DNA from: Gemella bergeri ATCC 700627 | GTDB taxonomy: Bacteria; Bacillota; Bacilli; Staphylococcales; Gemellaceae | Reading direction: 5' to 3' | NCBI RefSeq assembly: GCF_000469465.1 | Contig: NZ_KI271860.1 | Location: 1-36,323 of the forward strand | Length of the DNA stretch: 36,323 nt | Part shown: piece by piece, positions 8,218 through 17,082 of the stretch | Layout: every line of letters begins with the position of its first letter | Numbering within the stretch: position 1 is the stretch's first letter | Notes under the pieces: model-generated | What the model was told of the DNA's origin: nothing | Databases searched by the model: none | The model's input: the letters and a program-made list of their open reading frames with translations, nothing else | Program-made: the position numbers and the translations under genes

Positions 8218-11200
8218 TTATTTTCTTTCCAAAATTTTCTTTCTTAATTCTTTTTTGTTAATATCTACTTTATGTTTATATTCTAACCTTGTATCAGTAT
8301 TAGATGAATAGTTATATAGAGTTTGTTTTTCTGACGTATAGTTATCCAATACTTCATAATCATCCAATACATACTCAAATGTATAAATTTTTTCTAAAGC
8401 AACCATTATGTTATCTAAATTTTTAGCCGTTATTATTGAAAGTTCTCTACTGTTGTACGCTTTATGAACATCCGAACCATGTATTCCTTTTTTTGTAATG
8501 CGAAGATACATAATATCACCTGTAATTTCTTTAAACTCACTAAGATTTACTAAATCACTGTTAGCTATTCCTCTTAATCTAAACTTACTTAGCTCTTTTC
8601 CGATTTTTGCTATTTCTCTATAAAAAACACCGAAAATATCATCACTTTTTTTATTAAGAAGCATTTCACACGCCAGAGCATAGGTTAAAACCTGTGAAAC
8701 AAATCCCAATTCCAACATATCTAATTTAAAATTTGTTTCACTACTTTTATAATCTATAACCGAAATATTCTTATTTAAAACATCTATCCTATCTATTGTT
8801 CCGGTAAATTTCAAAGACGGAACATTATATGTTCTTTCTAATTGTTTAGTTATAACATTACCTGTTTCTAACTCCTTACAACTAATTTTATCTTCAGAAA
8901 TAACTAACTCAAATTTTTTCTCTAAAAATTTCGGTTCATATTTTGTCAAAGCAACATACTTAATTTCTATTGCAACAGCTAGTACTAAACGTTTAATTAA
9001 TATTTTTAAATTATAACTATATGTATTTAAAATCTTAATAAATTGTAGAGTTCCCAGTATATCTTTATTAGTAGAATTGTAAACTACACTCTCTATCTTC
9101 TCTTGAATATTAAATAATTCTATAGTTTCCGTATCTTCCAAATATTCTAAGTCTATTTTACTCGCCGATTTTTTTATAAAATTTATAATTTTTTCATCAG
9201 CTAACACCGCATGGAAAAATCTTCCTATTACTAAATTGTCAAGTTCTACTTTACTGTCTTCCTTAACTCCCAATATTCTTTTTATAAAAAATAAATACGG
9301 ATTTTTTTCAAAATCAGAAATTTTGGAAATACTGAAATTTGAAAATTTATCTCCACGAATCTCTAAAAACTTATTAATATTTTCTTCTGATAACTTAAAT
9401 TTGTAATCTTTTATAATCATAGGCAGATAATTTCTCACCGCATTATTATTATAAAAATATACTCTATCATTCAACTCTGAATAAACTTCTGTTTCTATCT
9501 TAGTTTCCTGTTCTCTCAAGCCAATATAGTTATTTATAAAAAACGTTATTAATTGTGATAATAGAAAAACTTCTTTTGTTTCGCTACCTTTCACCTCTTG
9601 GTAACGACGGTACATTTTTATGAATAAGTAATTAAACTCCTGCGCTGTGTAGATTTCATTTATATTCTCCAAATAATATTTATAATTATTAATATTAAAC
9701 TCCAATATTTTATCCGTTTCTTTTTCTGAAATATTAACCAACATAGATTTTACTACATTTAGATAAGTAGAGGCAAAACTTTCTTTAAAACTCTTATCAA
9801 TGCTACTGTAACTAATATATGTACATTCCTTTGCCCTTGTTAATGCTATATAAGCGACAAACTCTTCATCTATCAATGAAGCTTTTACAGTCGGGGATAT
9901 ATATAACTCTTTTGTAATAAAATATTCTTTATCATTATCATCTAATAAGCCACTTTTTTTAGATTTCGGAAGAACTTCTTTATTAAACCCAATAACAAAA
10001 ACAACTTTTTTATTTTCAACCTTTGCAAGATCCATTGTTGACATTATTATTGAATTATTTATTTCGGGGATACTACGATATTTTATTTTTGATAAACCTA
10101 TAGTTAATAAATCAACAAATTTATTATAGCTTAATACTTCGTTTTTAAAATTATTATTTATACTATCTAATAAAGTTAATGTTTTTTTGTAAACTTGACG
10201 ATCAATACTATCTATTTTCAGATCTTCTATATTATCATACTCACCATCTTCTTTATCTAAAGTCATTTTAATATCACAATAACTAAATAACTGTTCTATT
10301 TGTTTTATATAAGCTGTTATTTTTTTATTTTTTCCATTAACTATAGCCCGTATTTTTTCTGTTAGTTCAGTTAAAACCTCTGCCAACACAAATAATTGTT
10401 CTGCATTAAAATCAAAAATAGGTTCCGCAAAATAATCTGTTTTTAAATCTTCAAGTTTTGTTATTAATTTTCTTGTTAAAATATTATCGATGTCATCAAT
10501 AGAAATATCTCCGGTAATCGTACCGGTTAGCTTTTCTTTATCTAATAATTTCACCCTTTTATCAAACTCATTTTTACTTAACTTACTATCATTGAATAAA
10601 ATAACTGATAACATTTTTTGCTTATAAATATTTTCAATATTTGTCAAACGTGTTTTTAATATTTTTATTATACTATCTTTAAAATTTTTAGGGTCAAAGT
10701 TTAAAGACAATGTTAAAAATTTTATTAATCGATGATGACTTACATCTTCATCTTTATCAAGGTGAATGACTAAACCATAATCATTAAAAATATTAGCATA
10801 GTTCTCATAAGCATTATCCCGATATAGAATTGCTATATCATTTTCTAAAATATTTTTACTTGATTTTAATTTCAAAATTTCTCTTGCTACTTGTTTTACT
10901 TCTAATTCCTTATTTTTAGCACGTATTATTTTTATACTGTCGTCCGATTCTTTTAAAGACTTAAATGCTTTATAATAATTATTAGCTAAGTATTCATTAG
11001 ATACACCTTTAAAACGTCCGATATGAGTATTTATAATTTTAGACTTTATAACTGTATCCTCTTTTATTTTAAAATATAGTGTATCTATATTTTTATTTTT
11101 TACCATAGCAATGATATTAAAATCAATATTAGAATTTTTTCTAAGTATTTCATTCAAATTAGCGACTACCTCATGGGATTTTCTAAACATATCAAGTTTA

Positions 11201-11997
11201 TATTTATTGTCACTATGAAGATTCGCCAAATAAAATTTATTGTATTTAAAATTTTCTATTTCATAACCTTCTGCCACCTGTTTCAAATTTACATTGAAAT
11301 ATCTGCTTGCATCTGCTATTACACTAAATACTACTCTTTTAGAAAGTTGAATTAGTTTTTCTATATAACTGTACTCTTGCAAAGAAAAATTGTAAAAAGC
11401 ATCTATATAAAAAATATAATTACTTAAATCTAAATACTTTGAATAAAGTAAAAACTCATCTATGTAGTCTTCTTTATCCATTAAGAAAGATTTTTTTATC
11501 AATTTTGTGTATTCCAGATAAATTTCCAAAATCGCTTCAAGTTTATTTTTATGAGATTCTTCCAGATTTTTATTATTTTCTAAATAATCTTCCAATCTAT
11601 TAATAGTTATTTTATACTGCTTTAATTCTCTTATAATATCTTGTACCACTTCTATAAAACTACTATCTTGCAAAATTCTTCTTACTAAAAAATTATCACT
11701 GTCTTTTAAATTTAAGGCCGCTTTATAAAAATAAAATGGTTTAATATCATCTCCTAAAGAATTTGAAGTGTCCATTCCTAATTTTTTATATAAATTTTTT
11801 GTTAAACTGGAAAAATTCATAACATCAATGTTAAAAGTACCGCCAAATTTCTCACATAATAATTTTTCAAAATTATAACTGTTTTGCTCCGGCGTTAAAA
11901 CTATTATCTTGCTATTTTTTCTATTTTTATCTATATCATTAAGTATAAAATTAGTTTTCCCAAAACCGCTCGGTGAAATTAATAGATCTAACTGCAT
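8218..11997 (-). CDS. addB: ATP-dependent helicase/nuclease subunit B (AddB/RexB type)
   Basis: A 1259-residue protein matching AddB/RexB, the nuclease-and-Chi-binding subunit of the AddAB recombination enzyme that resects double-strand breaks. The N terminus has the Walker A-like PSGFGKT (residues 9-15). The C-terminal RecB-family nuclease shows GRFFHAVL (His about 929), the TGTIDRID motif near 1066, the catalytic DYKSS (Asp about 1082, Lys about 1084) and QVLTYA near 1102. The four cysteines that hold a 4Fe-4S cluster in Bacillus AddB are absent: the first falls at EKNPYLFF (about 897-904), and no CxxCxxxxxC is seen at the C terminus, which suits the cluster-free RexB type. Start ATG at 11997 behind AGGAGGTG. 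The partner addA is not adjacent; the next gene downstream is metN. Confidence 0.88.
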   Translation of the reverse strand: MQLDLLISPSGFGKTNFILNDIDKNRKNSKIIVLTPEQNSYNFEKLLCEKFGGTFNIDVMNFSSLTKNLYKKLGMDTSNSLGDDIKPFYFYKAALNLKDSDNFLVRRILQDSSFIEVVQDIIRELKQYKITINRLEDYLENNKNLEESHKNKLEAILEIYLEYTKLIKKSFLMDKEDYIDEFLLYSKYLDLSNYIFYIDAFYNFSLQEYSYIEKLIQLSKRVVFSVIADASRYFNVNLKQVAEGYEIENFKYNKFYLANLHSDNKYKLDMFRKSHEVVANLNEILRKNSNIDFNIIAMVKNKNIDTLYFKIKEDTVIKSKIINTHIGRFKGVSNEYLANNYYKAFKSLKESDDSIKIIRAKNKELEVKQVAREILKLKSSKNILENDIAILYRDNAYENYANIFNDYGLVIHLDKDEDVSHHRLIKFLTLSLNFDPKNFKDSIIKILKTRLTNIENIYKQKMLSVILFNDSKLSKNEFDKRVKLLDKEKLTGTITGDISIDDIDNILTRKLITKLEDLKTDYFAEPIFDFNAEQLFVLAEVLTELTEKIRAIVNGKNKKITAYIKQIEQLFSYCDIKMTLDKEDGEYDNIEDLKIDSIDRQVYKKTLTLLDSINNNFKNEVLSYNKFVDLLTIGLSKIKYRSIPEINNSIIMSTMDLAKVENKKVVFVIGFNKEVLPKSKKSGLLDDNDKEYFITKELYISPTVKASLIDEEFVAYIALTRAKECTYISYSSIDKSFKESFASTYLNVVKSMLVNISEKETDKILEFNINNYKYYLENINEIYTAQEFNYLFIKMYRRYQEVKGSETKEVFLLSQLITFFINNYIGLREQETKIETEVYSELNDRVYFYNNNAVRNYLPMIIKDYKFKLSEENINKFLEIRGDKFSNFSISKISDFEKNPYLFFIKRILGVKEDSKVELDNLVIGRFFHAVLADEKIINFIKKSASKIDLEYLEDTETIELFNIQEKIESVVYNSTNKDILGTLQFIKILNTYSYNLKILIKRLVLAVAIEIKYVALTKYEPKFLEKKFELVISEDKISCKELETGNVITKQLERTYNVPSLKFTGTIDRIDVLNKNISVIDYKSSETNFKLDMLELGFVSQVLTYALACEMLLNKKSDDIFGVFYREIAKIGKELSKFRLRGIANSDLVNLSEFKEITGDIMYLRITKKGIHGSDVHKAYNSRELSIITAKNLDNIMVALEKIYTFEYVLDDYEVLDNYTSEKQTLYNYSSNTDTRLEYKHKVDINKKELRKKILERK

Positions 11998-12016
11998 ATC
12001 ACACCTCCTATATCTT

Positions 12017-12045
12017 ATTATAATTAAATAACAAGGTCGAGTAAA
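12017..12045 (-). promoter_or_regulatory. Promoter of addB, overlapping the nrnA terminator
   Basis: Minus strand TTTACT (12040-12045), 17-base spacer, TATAAT (12017-12022). The -35 box lies in the 3' arm of the hairpin at 12033-12064. Confidence 0.6.
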
Positions 12046-12064
12046 TTATCATCTACCCAACCTT
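12033..12064 (-). terminator. Hairpin between nrnA and addB, probable weak terminator
   Basis: Minus strand AAGGTTGGGTA (12064-12054) pairs with TACTCGACCTT (12043-12033) over 11 positions with two G-U pairs. It is followed by GTTATTTAATT, a poor U-tract, so read-through from nrnA into addB is likely. Confidence 0.55.
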
Positions 12065-12073
12065 ATTTTTATT

Positions 12074-13060
12074 TTAATCTAAAATTTCATTTTCTTTTCT
12101 ATAGTCAGATACCAATCTTGCTAAATCGTCAAGTAAATCATCTAATTCAGCCCAATTTTTTACGGTTGCGCCGCTTGCCATAGGATGCCCCCCACCTGCA
12201 TATTTTTCTGCAAGTGTATTTATAATAGGTCCTTTAGAACGTAATCTCACACGAACTTTATTACCTTCATCTATAGCAAAACACCAAGCATATAGTCCTT
12301 TTAGATTACGGATTAAATTTACGCCGGTTGATACTTCCCCCGGATCTACCTTATACTTATCCATATCCTCTTTAGTAATTTTTAAATATGCCACCCCATC
12401 GTGATAAACATTATAATTATCAAAGATAAACGCTCTAAAACGCATAATATTGTCATCAATAATTTCCATTTTATCCAACAACTTACTCATATTAAAATTA
12501 TATTTAATAAGCTCTGAGGCAACCCTTAAAGTATCGGCACTTGTATTTGGGAATAAAAATCTTCCTGTATCTCCTACTATACCTAAATACAATAATTTTG
12601 CCGCTTCATCATTTAATACTATACCATATTTTTTATTTATATAAGTGTAGAAATTATAAATCAACTCACTACACGACGAAACTTCCGTGTCAACCAAATT
12701 TATATCAGCGTAATTATCCAACGGCGGATGATGATCTATTTTTATTAAAAAGTTATTTTTTGTAAATAATTTACCATCTACTCTTGGGAAATTTGCAGTA
12801 TCTGTTATAATTACCAACGCATCTTTGTAATCTTCTTCCGTTACTTCTTTATTTTCAAATAAAAAACATAATGAGGGTGAGTCTTTTCCAACTGTTATTA
12901 CTTCTTTTTCAGGAAAATTGACTTTAATTATTTGGTACATTGCTCCTTGTGAACCATAAGCATCCGGATCGGGTCTTTCATGACGATGAATAATAATCTT
13001 ATCACTCTCTTTTATTTTAAGAAAGATTTCTTCATATAATGTTTCATAATTTTTATTCAT
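12074..13060 (-). CDS. nrnA: Bifunctional oligoribonuclease/pAp phosphatase NrnA (DHH family)
   Basis: DHH/DHHA1 phosphoesterase of about 328 residues that degrades 2-5 nucleotide RNAs and dephosphorylates 3'-phosphoadenosine 5'-phosphate in the cytoplasm. The metal ligands are seen in RPDPDA (about 29-34), an Asp in ITDTANFPRVDG, and the DHH motif in KIDHHPP. The RNA-binding DHHA1 part carries YAGGGHPMASGA near the C terminus. I place the start at the ATG at 13060 (MNKNYETL): an upstream in-frame start at 13102 would overlap the preceding gene by 25 bases and lacks a ribosome site, while GAAAGAAG precedes 13060. It follows the ytoI-like gene by 17 bases, the same pairing as ytoI and nrnA (ytqI) in Bacillus. 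Confidence 0.93.
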   Translation of the reverse strand: MNKNYETLYEEIFLKIKESDKIIIHRHERPDPDAYGSQGAMYQIIKVNFPEKEVITVGKDSPSLCFLFENKEVTEEDYKDALVIITDTANFPRVDGKLFTKNNFLIKIDHHPPLDNYADINLVDTEVSSCSELIYNFYTYINKKYGIVLNDEAAKLLYLGIVGDTGRFLFPNTSADTLRVASELIKYNFNMSKLLDKMEIIDDNIMRFRAFIFDNYNVYHDGVAYLKITKEDMDKYKVDPGEVSTGVNLIRNLKGLYAWCFAIDEGNKVRVRLRSKGPIINTLAEKYAGGGHPMASGATVKNWAELDDLLDDLARLVSDYRKENEILD

Positions 13061-13077
13061 TACAATTCTTCTTTCTA

Positions 13078-14385
13078 CTAATTTCTTTGGAATACCTGAC
13101 ATGTTACCATTGCTTTAGCCACCAAGTCGGTTTTATCAAATACTTCGACATCAAACTTCGCAGTTTTTCTTCCTATACTCAAAATAGTAACCTTTGTAGT
13201 TATAGTTCTATCTAATGGAACTGATTTTAAAAAGTATAATGACGTATTTTGCATAAGCACTTCACTTCTGTTGTAATTATAGCTGGTTATATGAATTGAT
13301 TCATCTATAATACTTAACAACGCTGAACCGGAAAAAGTACCGAATTGGTCTAACATTTGCGGTATTACTTTTACCTGCAAGCCGTCGGCACGTGGCACAA
13401 TACCTTTTCTCATAATTTCATCAAATGTATCGTTATTATGCCCTTCTTGGAAACGATTATTAGTTAATAATGAGTTTATAACTATTTTTCGTGTTACAAC
13501 ACCTAAAAGAGTATTTTTGTTATCAATTACAGGCATTAATTCATACCCTTCAGAAAGCATTGTATTAGCTACTGAAGATATTGGTGTATCAAGCGTAGTT
13601 GTTTCTACTTTTCTCTCCATTACCTCCTTAATAAGAGAATCTTTCTCTTTTAAGAAAACATCACGTGCTGTAACTATACCGACTAATTTTCCGTATTCAT
13701 TAACAACCGGATAACGAGTATGACCTACTTGTAATTGAAGTTCATACCAATCTTTTACGGTATCATTCAAATTAATGGTATATAATTTTTCAACTTTAAT
13801 GTAAATACTTTCTACTGTAATAATATCACGTTTAATAATTTGGTCATTCGTAACACGGTTAATTAAATGCGTTACAGAAAAAGTATCATGCGGTGTAATT
13901 ATAAGCGGTAGATTTTTTTTATCCGCCATTGCTTTTATATTCTCATTAGGAATATAACCGCCTGTCACTAAAATGGCACATCCTTTATCTAATGACATTT
14001 CTATGATTTTCGGACGATTTCCGATAATTAATAGCGTTCCTTGTCTAATATGCTGCCCTACTTGTTCGGAATCCATCGCCCCTATCGCAAAATCTTGAAC
14101 AATTTCATGAACACCACCACGACCGGCAATTAATTGTCCACTTACAATATTTACTATTTCTGAATAAGATAATTTTTCTACATTATCACGTTCTTTTTTC
14201 TGAATACGAACAGTTCCAACTCTTTCGATAGATGATACAAACCCTCTATTTTCAGATTCTTTTATAGCCCTGTATGCAGTTCCTTCACTAACCTTTAATT
14301 CTTTTGCCACCTGTCTTACAGAAATTTTACTTCCTATAGGCAGACTTTTTATATATTCTAATATTTTTTGATGTTTTGATTTCAA
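13078..14385 (-). CDS. ytoI: YtoI-like regulator: HTH, DRTGG, paired CBS and hotdog domains
   Basis: A 435-residue four-part protein. An N-terminal winged HTH (about 17-60, VRQVAKELKVSEGTAYRAIK) is followed by a DRTGG domain (about 88-175), two CBS repeats (about 190-310, one with VVNEYGKLVGIVTARD) and a C-terminal thioesterase-like hotdog fold (about 335-435). CBS pairs often bind adenine nucleotides, so it may be a nucleotide-sensing transcription factor; its ligand and targets are not known to me. The start codon is TTG: AAGGAG lies 8 bases before TTGAAATCAAAA and no suitable ATG is near. A TATAAT lies at 14409-14414, with no convincing -35 box. It is followed by nrnA, suggesting a joint role in small-nucleotide metabolism. 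Confidence 0.85.
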   Translation of the reverse strand: MKSKHQKILEYIKSLPIGSKISVRQVAKELKVSEGTAYRAIKESENRGFVSSIERVGTVRIQKKERDNVEKLSYSEIVNIVSGQLIAGRGGVHEIVQDFAIGAMDSEQVGQHIRQGTLLIIGNRPKIIEMSLDKGCAILVTGGYIPNENIKAMADKKNLPLIITPHDTFSVTHLINRVTNDQIIKRDIITVESIYIKVEKLYTINLNDTVKDWYELQLQVGHTRYPVVNEYGKLVGIVTARDVFLKEKDSLIKEVMERKVETTTLDTPISSVANTMLSEGYELMPVIDNKNTLLGVVTRKIVINSLLTNNRFQEGHNNDTFDEIMRKGIVPRADGLQVKVIPQMLDQFGTFSGSALLSIIDESIHITSYNYNRSEVLMQNTSLYFLKSVPLDRTITTKVTILSIGRKTAKFDVEVFDKTDLVAKAMVTCQVFQRN

Positions 14386-14703
14386 TCTAATAACTCCTTA
14401 TTTTTTTTATTATAATACAATGTTAAAAATTTAATACATTTCCGCTTACTATCAATTATATACTTTTTATGTACTTATTTCAAGAAATTAAAAAGTGAAA
14501 CAGAATATATTTTCTTCTGTTCCACTCTTGTAATATAAGTTAAATCGGTAAAATAAATTATTTAAAATTTCTACACAGTTAGTATTTCCATACATATACA
14601 GAAATATAAATTATTTTCTGAAAAAATGTGACTAATTTTACTAAAATTTATTTTCTATATTTTTGTATAACACTTTTAAATTCAGTTAAAGTATAATATA
14701 TTT
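14386..14703. other. Intergenic region between ytoI and glmU
   Basis: It contains the ytoI ribosome site and TATAAT, and the terminator at 14487-14526. The 177 bases between that terminator and the glmU stop codon have no ORF; they include a small hairpin (CAGAAA with TTTCTG near 14599-14625) and otherwise look like an untranslated 3' tail of the purR-glmU message. Confidence 0.5.
14487..14526 (-). terminator. Intrinsic terminator after purR-glmU
   Basis: Minus strand AGTGGAACAGAA (14526-14515), loop of nine bases, TTCTGTTTCACT (14505-14494) with one mismatch, then TTTTTAATTTC. Confidence 0.8.
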
Positions 14704-16080
14704 CTATTTTCTCCCCGCAGGAAGTTTTTTAGCATAACCGATTTTATTTTCTTGTTTTGCCCTAGCTATTACCAACGCATCATCCGGTACATTTTTAGTT
14801 ACCGTTGTTCCCGCTGCAACAATAGCACCATCTCCTATTTCTACCGGTGCAATTAAATTAGAATTGCAACCGATAAATGTATCACTTCCTATGGTAGTGC
14901 GATATTTATTCTTCCCATCATAGTTTACAGTTATTGTTCCACAACCTATATTGGTGTTGCTACCTACAGTTGTATCACCTAAATAACTTAGATGTGCCGT
15001 TTTAGAACCGTTCCCATATTTTGTATTTTTTAGTTCTACGAAATTACCAATTCTCACATTTTCTCCAAGGACACAGTTGTTTCTAATGTGAGAATACGGG
15101 CCTATTCTCGTATTGGCACCGATAACAGAGTCTGTAACGGTTGATGATAATACTTTAACGCCATTTTTAATTATAGAATTTTCTAAATATGAATTTGGCT
15201 TGATTTGACAATCTTCTCCTATAACGGTATTTGATTTAATCGTCACATTCGGATAAATTGTCGTATCTCTTCCTATGACAGCATTTGGAGCGATATAGGT
15301 GTTGGCCGGATCAACCAAAGTAACTCCATTTAACATATGTTTAGTGTTAATTCTATTTCTCATAACATTTTCCGCATATGCCAACGCTACTCTATCATTT
15401 ACTCCAAATGTTTCATCAAAATCATTACAAAGATAAGTTTCGATTATCTCCCCTCGATTTCTAATTAAGTATAAGACATCCGGTAAATAATACTCACCTT
15501 GTTTATTATCATTTTTTACTTCTTCCAACATTTCAAACAATAATTTATTATCAAAACAATAAATTCCAGAGTTAATTTCCTTAACTTGTTTTTCCAGTTC
15601 TGTAGCATCCTTTTCTTCTACTATTTTTTCCAGTTTACCGTTGATATCTCGAATAATTCTTCCGTATGCGAAAGGATCATCCGCATATGCCGTCAATACC
15701 GTTGCTTTTGCCTTTGTTTGTTCATGATGATCCAACATATTATTAATGGTTTCCGGTCGAATAAGAGGTGTATCCCCATACATGACGATAGTCGTTCCGT
15801 TCTTATCCTTTAGCATATCTTTAGCTGCTTTTACAGCATGTGCCGTCCCTAATTGTTCTGCCTGCAAAACAAATTTCGTTCTATCTCCAAGTACCTCTTT
15901 TACTTTTTCGGCACCATGACCGACTACTGTAATTACCTCGTCCATTTTCAAATCATTTAAACTGTCCAACACAAGTTCAACCATAGTTCTGTCACAAACT
16001 TTATGCAAAACTTTATATAGTTTTGATTTCATTCGCGTACCCTTACCTGCCGCTAATATCACCGCATATCTATTACTCAT
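14704..16080 (-). CDS. glmU: Bifunctional N-acetylglucosamine-1-phosphate uridyltransferase/glucosamine-1-phosphate acetyltransferase GlmU
   Basis: A 458-residue enzyme that makes UDP-N-acetylglucosamine, the precursor of peptidoglycan and teichoic acids. The uridyltransferase domain begins with LAAGKGTRMKSKLYKVLHK (about 10-28) and holds QAEQLGTAHA and MYGDTPL. The C-terminal half (about 250-458) is a left-handed beta helix of hexapeptide repeats with the acetyltransferase catalytic region (FVELKNTKYGNGSKTAHLSY near 345-364). Full length for the family. Its start overlaps the end of purR by 8 bases, so both are co-transcribed and probably translationally coupled; the yabJ and spoVG genes that separate them in Bacillus are missing. 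Confidence 0.97.
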   Translation of the reverse strand: MSNRYAVILAAGKGTRMKSKLYKVLHKVCDRTMVELVLDSLNDLKMDEVITVVGHGAEKVKEVLGDRTKFVLQAEQLGTAHAVKAAKDMLKDKNGTTIVMYGDTPLIRPETINNMLDHHEQTKAKATVLTAYADDPFAYGRIIRDINGKLEKIVEEKDATELEKQVKEINSGIYCFDNKLLFEMLEEVKNDNKQGEYYLPDVLYLIRNRGEIIETYLCNDFDETFGVNDRVALAYAENVMRNRINTKHMLNGVTLVDPANTYIAPNAVIGRDTTIYPNVTIKSNTVIGEDCQIKPNSYLENSIIKNGVKVLSSTVTDSVIGANTRIGPYSHIRNNCVLGENVRIGNFVELKNTKYGNGSKTAHLSYLGDTTVGSNTNIGCGTITVNYDGKNKYRTTIGSDTFIGCNSNLIAPVEIGDGAIVAAGTTVTKNVPDDALVIARAKQENKIGYAKKLPAGRK

Positions 16081-16927
16081 TTTTTAATTCCTCATTTTCC
16101 GCTTGTCTTAATTTTTCTATAACATTACCTAATTTAACATCAAATGTTCCGTTGTATTCATCAATATTATTTATTTTTGATAAATATAAATAATCTTCCT
16201 CATGTTCCCTTACTGAATCAAAACATTGAGTAATAATTACTTTCCCTATAACTTCAGCATCAAATTCACTAATAAGACTTTCCATTCCGGTAAGAACACC
16301 ACCACCTCGCATAAAATCATCAACTAACAATACTCTTGATTGTGATTTTAAACTACGTTTTGATAAAATCATTGTTTCAATTTTTTTAGTAGAACCTGAT
16401 ACATAATTAATCGCAACAGTTGTTCCCTCTGTTACTTTATTATCACGACGAATAATAATTACAGGCTTATTTAGAATAGAAGCTATGGCATATGCAACCG
16501 GTATCCCTTTTGCCGCAACAGTAACAACAGCATCAATTTCTTTATTCTTATAAACTGTGGCAATTACACGTCCCAGCTTATTCATCAGACTTGGATTACC
16601 GATTATATCCGACATAAATATATACCCGCCGGCAAGAAGTCTATCTCCCTCTTTTATTTTTTCTACAAACTCATTAAGTATTTTTACCGCATCTTCTTCC
16701 ACTAAAGTAGGGGTAAAAATAACACCACCGCTCACTCCGGCATATGTTTTAACTTCACCAATCTTTTCTTCTTTAAAACCGTTTTTTATAATATAAATAT
16801 CTTCACTTATCGAAGATTTTGCTTGATTAAATTTTGATACAAAATAAGTAAGTGGAATTAATTTATTCGGATTGTTTAATAAATATTCCGTCATTACCAC
16901 TATTCGTTCGCTTCTTTTTAATTTCAT
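16073..16927 (-). CDS. purR: Purine operon repressor PurR
   Basis: A 284-residue Gram-positive PurR. It has an N-terminal winged HTH (about 1-75; begins KLKRSERIVVMTEYLLNNP) and a C-terminal phosphoribosyltransferase-like domain that senses PRPP rather than catalysing. The PRPP motif is RVLLVDDFMRGGGVLTGM (about 207-224). In Bacillus, PurR binds paired PurBoxes with a central CGAA and is released by PRPP. The promoter upstream (16959-16987) carries a CGAACAAT within its spacer, so autoregulation is plausible. Ribosome site AGGAGTATTAC before the ATG. First gene of a two-gene unit with glmU. Confidence 0.95.
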   Translation of the reverse strand: MKLKRSERIVVMTEYLLNNPNKLIPLTYFVSKFNQAKSSISEDIYIIKNGFKEEKIGEVKTYAGVSGGVIFTPTLVEEDAVKILNEFVEKIKEGDRLLAGGYIFMSDIIGNPSLMNKLGRVIATVYKNKEIDAVVTVAAKGIPVAYAIASILNKPVIIIRRDNKVTEGTTVAINYVSGSTKKIETMILSKRSLKSQSRVLLVDDFMRGGGVLTGMESLISEFDAEVIGKVIITQCFDSVREHEEDYLYLSKINNIDEYNGTFDVKLGNVIEKLRQAENEELKNE

Positions 16928-16958
16928 GTAATACTCCTAATTCGTATATTATATGTAT

Positions 16959-16987
16959 ATAATATCATTATTGTTCGTATTAGTAAA
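16959..16987 (-). promoter_or_regulatory. purR promoter with an embedded PurBox-like CGAAC and a flanking palindrome
   Basis: Minus strand TTTACT (16982-16987), 17-base spacer, TATTAT (16959-16964) with TGA before it (extended -10). The spacer contains CGAACAAT (CGAA at 16974-16977). A second CGAA in the same orientation lies at 16941-16944, and a 9+2+9 perfect palindrome (ATATTATAT, GT, ATATAATAT) occupies 16946-16965 across the -10 box and start region. Confidence 0.55.
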
Positions 16988-17050
16988 GTAAAACCTTATA
17001 TTTAACGCATAGTTAAAGTATTCAATTATTGTAATATTCGCTTTAACATT

Positions 17051-17082
17051 ATAAAACAGACCTCAGTCGTTAACTGAAGCCT
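17051..17082 (-). terminator. Terminator at the end of the CNNM/HlyC gene
   Basis: Minus strand AGGCTTCAGT (17082-17073), loop TAACG, ACTGAGGTCT (17067-17058) with two G-U pairs, then GTTTTATAA. The stem overlaps the stop codon. Confidence 0.78.
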
